NCBI GenBank assembly: GCA_016711125.1
Contig: JADJTQ010000002.1
Coordinates: 868,001 to 932,000 of the forward strand
Source of the DNA: Saprospiraceae bacterium
GTDB taxonomy: Bacteria > Bacteroidota > Bacteroidia > Chitinophagales > Saprospiraceae
Direction of reading: 5' to 3'
Length of the DNA stretch: 64,000 bases
Within the stretch, counting starts at the first letter, position 1. Each line of letters starts with the position of its first letter. Position numbers and translations under genes: made by a program. The notes under the pieces were generated by a model that saw nothing but the letters and a program-made list of their open reading frames with translations, did no database searches and had not been told where the DNA came from. Positions 1-10,175 of the stretch are shown piece after piece.

Positions 1-3000
1 ATACCTTTGATTGATACAAAAGCACCTTCCAACGTAACCTTTGCAGCCGAGGGGGCGGCCTTAAAACCCGGCCACTCAAAGGCTATCAATCCTGACGACA
101 GTAAAGGAGGGACACTCTATATTGATGACTTTGAGGGTAGCTCGATTGGAATTGATCTGCGAACACCGGCCAACGAATGGGTGATTGCGAGCACACCTCA
201 AAATGACGAAGAAAACAATAATCCGCTCTTCCCCGAATCGGAGTTAAATAACAATGTCTGGAATGGGGTAAACCGGGCGAAAATAAATTGGTATCGGATA
301 GAGACCAATATTCGCAGTGATGTTGATCAGCAAAATCCATTCACCGCGCCGGTTTCTCAACAAGCTATTTTTCCAAATCGATCTCCGGTATTTGGTTTTA
401 ATAATAACATTCAAGTATTTGATGTACACTATGATCCCACCGAAAGGGGTCCATACAACTTTGATCCGCCTTCAGGTACACCCTATAGTGGAGGTTTGGA
501 CGTCGATGGTCGATTGCAGGATCCCGAGCGTCGCTGGGGAGGAATCATGCGCGATCTTCGGAACACGGACTTTCAGTCTGCCAATATTGAGTATATCGAG
601 TTTTGGATCATGAATCCCTATGCTGAGACTAATCAGGGTCGACTGGGCGACGACGGAAAACTTTACCTCAATTTGGGTAATATTTCTGAAGATATACTCA
701 GAGACTCGCGGATGTCTTACGAAAATGGACTGCCCACACCTACCAGTCTGGCACCACTTGACACCACCGTATGGGGCGTGATTCCTATCGTACAAGATTT
801 GACTAGTTCATTTAGTATCGATCAGGCTGATCGGGAAGATCAGGATCTTGGATATGATGGTTTAGCAGACGAAGCAGAAAGGGATTTCTTTCAAGACTAT
901 CTGCAGTCTATCAATTCATTGAATAATGAGGCTCGCGAAGCGATCATTGCCGACCCTGCTAATGATAACTTTCAGCACTATCGCGATTTTGCTGAGAATG
1001 TCGGTGTTTTCGAGCGATATTCTAAATTCAATAATGTGCAGGGTAACTCACGAGCCTCCAGTGGTAATACGCTGCAATCAAGCACCAACTATCCCGATAA
1101 AGAAGATCTTAATGACGATAACACCCTCAATGAATCAGAGGCTTATTATCAATATGAAATACCCATCGAATACGATGGGTTTGGAGGGTTGGCAATCAAT
1201 GAGTTTATCACTGATACCATCCGAGCCCAGGAGACCGGTCAAATCTGGTACCGCTTTCAGATACCGAGAGAAAGATATAGTGCTACTGTAGGAAGTATCC
1301 AGGATTTTCGCTCGATCCGCTTCATCAGGATGTATATGACGGAATTTTCAGAACCAGTGACTTTGCGATTTGCGAAGTTTGACCTGGTACGGAATCAATG
1401 GCGAAAATACACCAGAAGTCTGAAGTCATCCGGTTTATCTGAGCCGAATAACAGTCCTTCCAATCTGGAATTTGATATCGCGTCGGTCAATATCGAGGAG
1501 AATAGCAAGAAGTTTCCATTCAATTATGTACTGCCTCCCGGCATCATCCGCGAAAGGGCCGTGGGTACCTACGCCAATATCCAACGCAATGAGCAGTCAT
1601 TGGCTCTGAATATTTGTAACCTAGAAGATGCTGAGGCCGCTGCAATGTATAAGAACCTCAATGAGGATTTTCGAAATTACGACAGTCTTCAGATGTTTAT
1701 TCACGCGGAGGCAATAAATGATGAGCAGATCGGTCCTGGCGAGACCACCCTTTTTGTGAGGTTAGGAAGCGACTACACCCAAAATTACTACGAGTATGAG
1801 ATTCCTCTGACTATGTCAGACCCGCGAGTGGCCGATACTTCGGCTTTTGAAGATCTCGCAGAACTCGTTTGGCTCAGATCTAATAGTATGAATATACCGC
1901 TATCGCTGTTAAGGGATAAGAAAGTTGAGCGGAATAACTCTGGTGCATCGCTGACGGTGCCTTGGGAAACCGTAGATCCAGCCAATGGCAATAAGATACG
2001 TATTAATGGTAACCCTAACCTGGGCCTTGTGAAAGGTATTATGATTGGGGTGAGAAATACACCAGATGATGGCTTGCCCAAATGCCTTGAAGTATGGGTC
2101 AATGAGCTCAGACTAAGCGGACTAAATGAAAGCGGTGGTGTGGCCGGACTGGCTCGCCTTGACCTGCAGCTCGCTGACTTTGGTAGACTATCTTTGAGTG
2201 GCAATTATAGCAGTATAGGCTGGGGAGCCATCGACCAGAAGCTGGCTGAACGTAGTTTGGATGAGATTGTACAATACGATATCGCTACCAATCTGGAGCT
2301 TGGCAAATTTTTGGAGACAAGAGTGGCCTGCGCATACCATTTTATGCCCAGTACTCAGCTACAATGTCAAATCCTAAATTTGATCCTTACGACAGAGATA
2401 TCGAGCTGAAAGATAAACTGAATGCAGCCCCTGACCGGACGACCAGAGATTCAATCAGAGAGCAGGCAATTGACCTTACCTCGATTAAGAGTTTTAATTT
2501 TACCAATGTTAGGAAGGAGCGTACAGGCGCCGGTGCTGCCAAAACTCCCAATCCCTGGGATCTGGCCAACTTTAGTGCGACTTATGCGCAATCGGAGATA
2601 TTAAGACATGATCCAATCATTGAAAAAGATGAGACTGAAGAAAAAAGAGGATCAATTGACTACAATTACACGGCAAAACCACTCTACATCCAGCCATTCA
2701 AGGGTTTGGCTAAAGACTCCAAGTTGATCAAGTTTATTACCGAGTTTAATTTTAATCCCATACCCAACTCTTTTGCAGTCAATTCGGCCTTAACCAGGCA
2801 GAAATCAACCAAGTCTTACCGGTTTTCAGAGCCAGATTTTAAAACCTGGTACACGAAAAAATTTGTTTGGGAACGCAACTACGATCTCAATTGGGATTTT
2901 ACAAAATCGCTAAAATTTAGATTTAATGCTTCCAATAATTCGGTGATCGATGAACTTAATGAACGCGATCCCGCATTTTCACCCGAAGCAAACCGAGATA

Positions 3001-4813
3001 CCATCTGGGCCGGCTTACGCAACTTTGGTCGCACAAAAGATTATACCCACAACATTAATCTGAGTTACACCGCACCACTTCAGCATTTTCCAATCCTTGA
3101 CTTTGCCCAGGTGCGAGGTCAGTTTACCGCGCAATACTCATGGAATGCAGCAGCACTGAACGTGGATTCATTGGGCAATGTGATCCAGAATCAACAAACG
3201 CGGCAGGTGACCGGTGACTTCAACTTTGAAAAGCTATATAATAACATCCCCTATTTGCGCAAGATCAACCAGGGCCGCCGACCTGCAAGTACCGGAAGGA
3301 GTACAACAAGACCAGCCCAAAAACCCCAGGGAGATCAGCAAGCGGATGACAAAAGAAGGAATCACGTGATCCGGGAGTGATTGAGAGATTGTTAATTCGA
3401 CCCTTGATGGCCCTGCGAAAGGCTAAATTTCAATACACTGAAAATCTGGGATCGGTGGTGCCGGGATTTCAACCCAGTCCGGAATACCTTGGCCTAAGCC
3501 GCGGGTGGTCTGCTCCGGGATACGAGTATATCTTGGGTATCCAACCCGATGATGCATGGTTTGAAAGGGCAATTGAACCCAACAATAACTGGATTACTGA
3601 CAATATTTACTTGAATCAGGAAGTATTGCTTAACAAAACAAAAAAGTGGAATGCCGGCCTGAGTATTGAGCCTTTCCAGGACTTTAAATTAGAAATCACC
3701 TGGGATTATAGCTTTACTGAGAACCATTCGGAATATTTCAAAGTTGCTAGACCGGGTGAAGGTTTTGCCCATCTGGCAGCTCGAGATGTGGGTTCTTTCA
3801 ATATTTCATATTACACACTGGGCACCCTCTTTCGCAATGACATCGAAAATCTTTTTACGGAATTCGAAGACATGCGCAAAATCATATCACAAAAGATTGG
3901 AGACCCAAACACTCCACACATTAACGATGGTGCTGAATTTGCTTTTGGGTACGGTAAGTACCAGCGCGATGTGTTGATACCGGCATTTATCGCATCGTAC
4001 GGTGACATCCCGATCGATCAGGTAAAGCTTAATGTTTTTGATCAGGCTCCTAAACCCAATTGGCAACTTACTTACAATGGCTTGTCAAAAGTGCCCTTTT
4101 TTAAAGATATTTTTTCAAGTGTAAGTTTGAGCCATGGCTACCGGTCTACTCTGTCAGTCAATAGCTATAATACTGATTTTGACTTCGATCCGAGTTATAA
4201 TTCAATCAATGAAGTTACCGGAGATTATTATAGCCGATTTGAAATACCAGATATCACCATAACTGAACAACTATCGCCACTGATCGGATTGAATATTACG
4301 ACCCGCAACGATATGACTTTGCGACTTGATATGAACAAATCCCGCAATTTATCATTGAGTTTCACTGACTATCAGCTCAACGAAACCAAACGTACTGACT
4401 ATACGGCGGGCTTTGGTTACCGGCTCAAGAATGTGTATATCGCCTTTTTGCAGCCCAAGAAAAAGACCAAAAGCCGGACAAAACGCGACCAGGAAGATGC
4501 GCAGACACAAGACAAGAATGCAAATGATCCTGCAGCAGCCAGTGCCGAAAAGGGCAATGACATGGAGATTAAATTTGATTTTTCTTATGGAGACAATGTA
4601 TCATTGATCCATAAATTCGATACCGAATTAGATCCTCAGGCATCCAGAGGTAACAAACAGATTAGAATCAGTCCGTCGGTAGAATATGCGATCAGCGAGA
4701 CCCTGAGTTTACGCTTCTTTTTTGACTACAATAAGACCATCCCTTATACTTCGAGGTCCTATCCGATTACCAATATTAATTCAGGAGTTACCATTCAGTT
4801 TGCCCTGCAATAG
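1..4813 (+). CDS. sprA: SprA, type IX secretion outer-membrane translocon (5' end off window, two frameshifts)
   Basis: Very large outer-membrane beta-barrel that forms the translocon of the type IX secretion system (family knowledge). Only the 3' part is present; the frame is open from base 1. The conserved SprA block with IDDFEGSSIGIDLRTP lies near the start, and the tail is rich in beta strands and aromatics. The reading frame breaks twice. At the T5 run 2308-2312 one more T restores ...KFFGDKSGLRIPFYAQYS... At the A4 run 3351-3354 one more A restores ...DDKKKESRDPGVIERLL. The three frames together read as one continuous SprA. Both breaks are homopolymer contractions, so sequencing error is likelier than decay. 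The gene converges on a PDZ gene 65 bases downstream. Confidence 0.9.
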
Positions 4814-4848
4814 GAGTTTCCGTTGCCTCTCAGCTAAGATTTTGATCG

Positions 4849-4878
4849 TAGAGTTCAACTCTAAAAGCTGCTTTTTTG
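4849..4878. terminator. Possible bidirectional terminator between convergent genes
   Basis: TAGAGTT-C-AACTCTA (4849-4863) is a perfect 7-bp inverted repeat, followed at once by AAAAGC-T-GCTTTT and a T run. It sits in the 65-base gap between the ends of sprA and the PDZ gene, where a shared terminator would be expected. The stem is short and AT-rich, so the call is tentative. Confidence 0.3.
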
Positions 4879-5583
4879 TTAGATCTTGCGAATCTCCATT
4901 TCCTTCTTGGGCTTGGAATCCTTCATTTTAGCCACAACTTCAAGATAATCGCCCTCGCGAATGATATCAAGCGTTACTTCTTCTTCACCACTGAGCGCCT
5001 GGATATGATTGACGAGGTCTTCCGGATGTTCGATCTTTTTTTGATCTACAGACACAATGATATCTCCTTCTCTCAGGCCAGCCTTTTCAGCAGGAGTGCC
5101 AGGCATGACCTCGGTGATAACTACCCCCGATTGGCTTTCAATCTCACTGATTCGCACACCCAATTTAGGTCTTGTATTCATTTCATTAAATCCATGATCA
5201 TCATCAAAAAAGGGAAATTGTCTCTGATCAGAAAAATTGAAATCACCCATTCCCAGTGAATCGAAGAACGATTTGAAATCTAATGGACTTTTAAATGAGT
5301 AATTGAAAAATTGCCCATCTTGAGGGAGACTATCCTTATCAAAGTGCTTCCATTGCAGGGATTGACCTTGTTTACCCTCTGATAGGTGGTCAAGATCGAT
5401 GGCTTCTGCTTCGGCTCCTTCCTTGATGATGGTCTGTACGGTTTTATTTCCGTACTCATCGTAGGTCTCTTTGATGATGGTCACCTTGGTTTTTTGCTTT
5501 TGTGCATAAACCGGTAGGTAGTCAATTCCAATCAGGACGATCAGGCAGAACAAACACTTGGTGAGCGTGGTGTGGATTTTCAT
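4879..5583 (-). CDS. Secreted PDZ-domain protein
   Basis: 234 residues. The N-terminus MKIHTTLTKCLFCLIVLIGI...VYAQ is a Sec signal peptide ending in an AQ cleavage site, so the protein is exported to the periplasm or cell surface. Residues about 140-225 form a PDZ domain: KLGVRISEI, then GVVITEVMPGTPAEKAGLREGDIIVSVD, the usual carboxylate-binding and hydrophobic core pattern. No protease triad precedes it, so this is not a DegP/HtrA or Ctp protease but a lone PDZ protein, probably binding exposed C-termini. The middle is acidic and low in complexity. The start is the only ATG before the signal peptide. Its specific role is unknown. Confidence 0.75.
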   Translation of the reverse strand: MKIHTTLTKCLFCLIVLIGIDYLPVYAQKQKTKVTIIKETYDEYGNKTVQTIIKEGAEAEAIDLDHLSEGKQGQSLQWKHFDKDSLPQDGQFFNYSFKSPLDFKSFFDSLGMGDFNFSDQRQFPFFDDDHGFNEMNTRPKLGVRISEIESQSGVVITEVMPGTPAEKAGLREGDIIVSVDQKKIEHPEDLVNHIQALSGEEEVTLDIIREGDYLEVVAKMKDSKPKKEMEIRKI

Positions 5584-5614
5584 GGTATTAGCCTTATTAA
5601 AGTAAATAACTGGG

Positions 5615-5622
5615 CAAATTTA
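5615..5622 (-). promoter_or_regulatory. Bacteroidota -7 element upstream of the PDZ gene
   Basis: On the minus strand the bases read TAAATTTG, matching the Bacteroidetes -7 consensus TAnnTTTG, about 32 bases before the ATG of the PDZ gene. A possible -33 TTTG lies at 5650-5647, but the spacer (24) is longer than usual. Confidence 0.3.
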
Positions 5623-5763
5623 TGCAGAATGTAAAGATGATAATGCCAAAAAAAGTTAAATGGGCGTTAAAGGCAAAAAAACCGATCTTTATTAGAGTTA
5701 TTTTCGTGTTGTTAGAGCTAGGCAATTCAACCTGGCGTGGCCTTCATGGTCTAGAACTCAAAT

Positions 5764-7272
5764 ATGAAACAAAGCTTCATATGGATATTAGTAGCATTGA
5801 TGACGATTTCGCTCATTGGGATCATTGTCATTCAAAGCAGATGGATTAACTGGAGCATCAATCTCAATGAAGAAAAGTTTAATAAGGAAGTTTTTTCAGC
5901 CCTTAACTACGTCGAAAAAGATCTGGTGGCCAGTGAAAACACCCTGGATCTCGATGTTTTGGGCGGGGATTTGAGTAATACATTGCCTGGGCACTCGAAG
6001 CTTGAGTTTTATTATCGATTGGGGAAGCTTGACGACAGCACGCTGATCACCGAAGATTTATCTTTTCTGAGCGGGAAGTCCCGAACCCGATTTCAGCAAA
6101 ACCTTAGTTTGTTTGAAAGTATGGAGGTAAGCAAGTTACTGCAATCCCGGGACCTCACAGAGCGCATTGACATAAAGAAGCTATCGGCATCGATCAGAAG
6201 ACAATTGAGCAGGCGGGGTATTGATATTGGGTATCACTACGGCGTATATTCTAACAAGACCGGGAGTTTTGTGATTTTGGACGACAATTTCGTCGTTGCA
6301 GAAGAGAGTACTCAGTTTACGAATACTCAGACACCTTTCAATAAAAGTCTTTACACTTCTGAATATAAGATTGATCTTTTTGAAACGGATAACAATCAAT
6401 CGCCAGGAATGCTATATATCAATTTTCCCGAACGGAAAAGCATCCTCTTCCAAGATTTATGGCCGACGATTTTAAGCTCGGTATTGTTTACCGCCATTAT
6501 TTTATTTTGTTTCGTTTATACCATTCATGTGATTCTGCGCCAGAAAAAGCTTTCAGAGATGCGTACTGATTTTATCAATAATATGACGCATGAATTTAAA
6601 ACACCCATCGCAACAATCAATTTAGCAGCAGACTCGATCATTAATCCTATGATCATCAATCAACCTTCAAAAGTTGACCGCTTTGCCAGCATTATCAAGC
6701 AAGAAAACAGCCGGATGTTGAGCCAGGTGGAAAAAGTGCTACAAATGGCCCTCCTTGATAAGAAAGACTTTGACCTTAAGCTTTCAGAAATTAACGTACA
6801 CGAAATCATCATTCAGGCGGTTGAGCATGCCAATTTACAAGTAGAAAAGAAGGGGGGTCAGGTTTCTGCCGCTCTAGAGGCCAGCCGTCCACAAATTATG
6901 GCCGACCATACGCACATTGCCAATATAGTACACAATTTACTGGATAATGCCAACAAATATTCACCAGAAAGACCTGAGATCAAGGTAGTCACCAGTAATA
7001 CGCCCAGAGGAATCAGAATTACCGTAGAAGATAAAGGGATAGGAATGACCAAAGATCAACGCAAACACATTTTTGACAAGTTTTACCGGGTGCATACTGG
7101 TAATCTACACGATGTGAAGGGATTCGGATTGGGATTGAGTTATGTCAAAGCTATGGTCGGGGCACATAAGGGAGCGATTGAGGTGCAAAGCGAACTGGGA
7201 GAAGGAAGTAGCTTTATTTTGGATTTACCGTTTGATGGCGGACAAGAAAAAGTGGAGAACGGCGTTAGTTAA
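5764..7272 (+). CDS. Sensor histidine kinase
   Basis: 502 residues. There is one membrane helix at the N-terminus (about 5-27), a periplasmic region of about 200 residues, a second helix (about 235-258), then cytoplasmic HisKA and HATPase_c domains. The phospho-acceptor is His276 in the H-box MTHEFKTPIATI. The N-box (NLLDNANKYSPERPEI), G1 (DKGIGM), F-box (FDKFYRV) and G2 (GFGLGLSYV) are all intact, so it should be active. No HAMP domain is obvious between helix 2 and HisKA. It lies 32 bases upstream of an OmpR-type regulator and probably shares its transcript. The domain order resembles the RprX type in Bacteroides; the signal is unknown. Confidence 0.88.
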   Translation: MKQSFIWILVALMTISLIGIIVIQSRWINWSINLNEEKFNKEVFSALNYVEKDLVASENTLDLDVLGGDLSNTLPGHSKLEFYYRLGKLDDSTLITEDLSFLSGKSRTRFQQNLSLFESMEVSKLLQSRDLTERIDIKKLSASIRRQLSRRGIDIGYHYGVYSNKTGSFVILDDNFVVAEESTQFTNTQTPFNKSLYTSEYKIDLFETDNNQSPGMLYINFPERKSILFQDLWPTILSSVLFTAIILFCFVYTIHVILRQKKLSEMRTDFINNMTHEFKTPIATINLAADSIINPMIINQPSKVDRFASIIKQENSRMLSQVEKVLQMALLDKKDFDLKLSEINVHEIIIQAVEHANLQVEKKGGQVSAALEASRPQIMADHTHIANIVHNLLDNANKYSPERPEIKVVTSNTPRGIRITVEDKGIGMTKDQRKHIFDKFYRVHTGNLHDVKGFGLGLSYVKAMVGAHKGAIEVQSELGEGSSFILDLPFDGGQEKVENGVS

Positions 7273-7304
7273 GATATAATAATTATAAAGCCCTTTTAAC
7301 TTAT

Positions 7305-8048
7305 ATGTACAACACGCAAACCATGACCGGACAAAAACAGAGGATCTTACTAGTGGAAGATGATCAGAACTTTGGTGATGTCTTGCGATCGTACCTGGAG
7401 ATGCATGACTACGATGTTCTTTTAGAGACTGATGGAGAGGCAGGATTAAATGCATACAAAAACGGAGAATTCAACTTATGCATCTTTGATGTGATGATGC
7501 CAAAAAAGGATGGATTTACGTTGGCTCGGGAGATACGGTCAAAAGATGATGAAATGCCTATTATATTTCTTACGGCCAAGACCATGAAAGATGACGTACT
7601 TCAGGGTTTTAAAATCGGCGCTGATGACTATATTACCAAACCTTTTAATTCGGAGGAACTTCTGCTTCGCATTCACGCTATTTTGAAAAGAAGCCAACAT
7701 AAGTCAGATCCAAATGAAGATGTCAAAGAGTTTGAAATCGGTAAGTTTCACTTTAACTACCCGTTAAGAATCTTAACCTACAAAGGAAACGATGATTCAG
7801 CCCAGGAAAAACTCTCGCCCAAAGAGGCTCATTTACTCAAAATGTTTTGTTTGAGAAAAAATGATGTTTTGTCCCGGTCAGAGGCATTGACTAAAATTTG
7901 GGGTGAAGACAATTATTTTACGGCCCGAAGCATGGATGTCTTCGTTACTAAGCTCCGAAAATATCTCAAGCTGGATGCAAATATTGAGATTGTCAATATT
8001 CATGGTAATGGGTTCCAACTACTTGTGGTAGATGAGGTAGAAAACTAG
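7305..8048 (+). CDS. OmpR-family response regulator
   Basis: 247 residues. The receiver domain (about 10-125) has the acidic pair in LLVEDD, the phosphorylation site Asp62 in FDVMMPKKDG, the Thr/Ser of FLTAKT and the Lys of DDYITKPF. A C-terminal winged helix (about 150-245) ends in RSMDVFVTKLRKYLK...IVNIHGNGFQL, typical of OmpR/PhoB. A second ATG at 7323 (MTGQKQRILL) fits the family N-terminus at least as well as the one at 7305. It is the cognate partner of the upstream kinase and resembles RprY. Confidence 0.88.
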   Translation: MYNTQTMTGQKQRILLVEDDQNFGDVLRSYLEMHDYDVLLETDGEAGLNAYKNGEFNLCIFDVMMPKKDGFTLAREIRSKDDEMPIIFLTAKTMKDDVLQGFKIGADDYITKPFNSEELLLRIHAILKRSQHKSDPNEDVKEFEIGKFHFNYPLRILTYKGNDDSAQEKLSPKEAHLLKMFCLRKNDVLSRSEALTKIWGEDNYFTARSMDVFVTKLRKYLKLDANIEIVNIHGNGFQLLVVDEVEN

Positions 8049-8077
8049 CAATCCGGATTATTGCAAGAACATTCTCA

Positions 8078-8863
8078 CTACAGACATTTGGTTCTGCCAC
8101 CGTCAACGGCTAAGCTCACTCCCGTCAGATAAGACGCCGCAGGAGTGGCTAAAAAGGCAGCCACTGATCCTATTTCCTCAGGACTGGCAAATCGACCCAT
8201 TGGCACAACGTTAAAAAGTTGTTTTTCCATTTCGTCTACCGTAATCTTTCGTTGTTGCGCCCAGGTACTAACCAGAGACTCAAGTCGCTCAGTGCGGGTA
8301 AAGCCTGGTAAGATATTATTGACCGTAATGCCAAAAGGGGCCAGTTCCATGGCCACCGTTTTAGCCCAACTAGCCACTGCCCCTCTAGTGGTGTTACTGA
8401 CTCCCAGGCCGGCAATGGGTTCCTTGACCGACGTTGAGATGATATTGATGATGCGGCCATAACCAGACTCTTTCATGCCCGGCGAGAGCAAGGTCACCAG
8501 ATGGTGGTTAGCGATCAGATGGGACTGCATGGCTTGATTAAATTCTTCCGGTTTTGCTGATAAAATAGGGCCACCGGACGGACCACCACTGTTATTAACC
8601 AGGATATGAATAGGTTTAGTCATGGCTAGAGTCCGTATCTTTTTAATGAGATCTTCTTCAACTCCCATATCGAGCACCAAAAATCCATGACTTTGAGAAA
8701 TACTATTAGGCAATTGAGTGACAATATCAGCCATCAAATCTGCACTGCGCGAAGCCAAAATAACATTGGCCCCCAAAGCAGCAAGCTCGATAGCCACCGA
8801 TTTGCCGATCCCCTTGCTGCTTCCGCAAACCAGGGCGTTTTTTCCAGTCAGGTCAGTATTCAT
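8078..8863 (-). CDS. Atypical SDR-family oxidoreductase
   Basis: 261 residues with a Rossmann fold. The cofactor loop is CGSSKGIGKS, the usual NNAG is LVNNSGG, and the C-terminus YLTGVSLAVDGG is FabG-like. The catalytic YxxxK is missing: after the conserved serine in NIISTS the expected Tyr/Lys segment reads GVSNTTRGAVASWAK, with Asn and Arg in place of Tyr and Lys. This matches the BKR-like SDR subgroup described as lacking the normal tetrad (cd05344, from memory), so classical reductase activity should not be assumed. It lies 17 bases downstream of serC on the same strand and is probably cotranscribed. The frame is intact. Confidence 0.82.
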   Translation of the reverse strand: MNTDLTGKNALVCGSSKGIGKSVAIELAALGANVILASRSADLMADIVTQLPNSISQSHGFLVLDMGVEEDLIKKIRTLAMTKPIHILVNNSGGPSGGPILSAKPEEFNQAMQSHLIANHHLVTLLSPGMKESGYGRIINIISTSVKEPIAGLGVSNTTRGAVASWAKTVAMELAPFGITVNNILPGFTRTERLESLVSTWAQQRKITVDEMEKQLFNVVPMGRFASPEEIGSVAAFLATPAASYLTGVSLAVDGGRTKCL

Positions 8864-8880
8864 GATAAAAAGACAATCTA

Positions 8881-9951
8881 TTATCCCATTTGTTTTTCAA
8901 ACTGCTGCATAGCTCCGACCAGTGCCTCCACTCCTTCCAGAGGCATGGCATTGTATATAGAAGCCCTGAAACCACCTACTGAACGGTGGCCCTTTACCCC
9001 GTCACAACCTATTTGTTTACACATCTCCAAAAATGGTTTTTCCAATGCCTGATCCTTGAGTAAAAAGGTCACGTTCATTAACGATCGATCTTCTGGGGCC
9101 GCAACACCAATAAATAAAGGATTGCGATCGATCTCATCATAGAGCACCTTGGCTTTTTGCTGGTTTATTTCTTCAATACTTTTGACTCCGCCCTGATCCT
9201 TGAGCCAGTCAAGGGTCAGCATACTTACATAAATCGGAAATACCGGTGGGGTATTATACATACTGTCACCCTCGATATGCACTTTGTAGTCCAGCATAGA
9301 AGGGATGTCACGATTCGCTTTGCCCAACATATCTTCACGAATAATTACCAAGGTTACTCCTGCTGGTCCCATATTTTTTTGAGCACCGGCGTAAATGATT
9401 CCAAACCGGTTGATGTCAACAGGACGACTAAAAATGTCAGAAGACATGTCGCAGACGATCGGGATATCACATTGAGGAAATTGATGAAATTGAGTACCGT
9501 AAATGGTGTTGTTACTGGTCAAGTGAAGATAGGCTGCTTCGGAAGGCACTGTAAAACTTTTAGGAATGTACTTGTATCCATCTGCTTTACTCGAAGCAAT
9601 GACATCAACTTGTCCATATCGTTTGGCTTCTTTTATAGCTTTACTCGACCATGAGCCGGTATCTACATACGCTGCCCTGCCGTCCTGCGGAAGACAATTA
9701 AGGGGGGTCATAAAGAATTGACTGCTAGCTCCTCCCGCTAAAAACAAAATGTGGTACGTGTCTGGAACTTGCAACAATTCCTTAACCAGTTGTTTCGCCT
9801 GCTCATGTATTGCAATAAAATCTTTTCCCCGATGCGAAACCTCTAGAATTGAGAGTCCTGATCCATTGAGATCAAGTACACCCTGGGCAGCTTTTTCAAA
9901 AACACTCTGTGGTAAAATAGAAGGTCCTGGGCTAAAATTATGGATTTTCAT
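8881..9951 (-). CDS. serC: Phosphoserine aminotransferase
   Basis: PLP enzyme that transaminates 3-phosphohydroxypyruvate to phosphoserine in serine synthesis and the 4-hydroxythreonine phosphate step of pyridoxal phosphate synthesis. 356 residues, the usual length. The N-terminus HNFSPGPSILP and the PLP-lysine segment YAGAQKNMGPAG are diagnostic, as is the late KGHRSVGGFRASIYNAMP. The frame also opens at a TTG at 9954, but the ATG at 9951 gives the family N-terminus (MKIHNFSPGP). No serA or other serine gene is adjacent; the downstream partner is an SDR protein. Confidence 0.93.
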   Translation of the reverse strand: MKIHNFSPGPSILPQSVFEKAAQGVLDLNGSGLSILEVSHRGKDFIAIHEQAKQLVKELLQVPDTYHILFLAGGASSQFFMTPLNCLPQDGRAAYVDTGSWSSKAIKEAKRYGQVDVIASSKADGYKYIPKSFTVPSEAAYLHLTSNNTIYGTQFHQFPQCDIPIVCDMSSDIFSRPVDINRFGIIYAGAQKNMGPAGVTLVIIREDMLGKANRDIPSMLDYKVHIEGDSMYNTPPVFPIYVSMLTLDWLKDQGGVKSIEEINQQKAKVLYDEIDRNPLFIGVAAPEDRSLMNVTFLLKDQALEKPFLEMCKQIGCDGVKGHRSVGGFRASIYNAMPLEGVEALVGAMQQFEKQMG

Positions 9952-9988
9952 CAAATTAAATTATTTGGTATATGTAAAGATGAGGGGG

Positions 9989-9996
9989 CAAAATTA
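9989..9996 (-). promoter_or_regulatory. Possible -7 element for serC
   Basis: The minus strand reads TAATTTTG, matching TAnnTTTG, 38 bases before the serC ATG. I did not find a -33 TTTG at the normal distance. Confidence 0.3.
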
Positions 9997-10131
9997 GAAA
10001 ACCTATATCAACATACCAGAGAAATTGTATTCTTTTTAAAAGCGGTGAAAAATTATTTCGATCCATCGAAACAAGGGCAACATCTGGCTGCACTTTAACC
10101 AAAAAGGGTCGCTGTCCAGCACTCGAAATAT

Positions 10132-10139
10132 TATCTTTG
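10132..10139 (+). promoter_or_regulatory. Possible -7 element for alanine dehydrogenase
   Basis: TATCTTTG matches TAnnTTTG, 36 bases before the ATG at 10176. A -33 element is not clear. The motif also shows that the frame's upstream TTG at 10137 lies inside the promoter and is not the start. Confidence 0.35.
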
Positions 10140-10175
10140 CAGGCGTGTAAAAGTCAAATATTTAAGTTTACTTAT

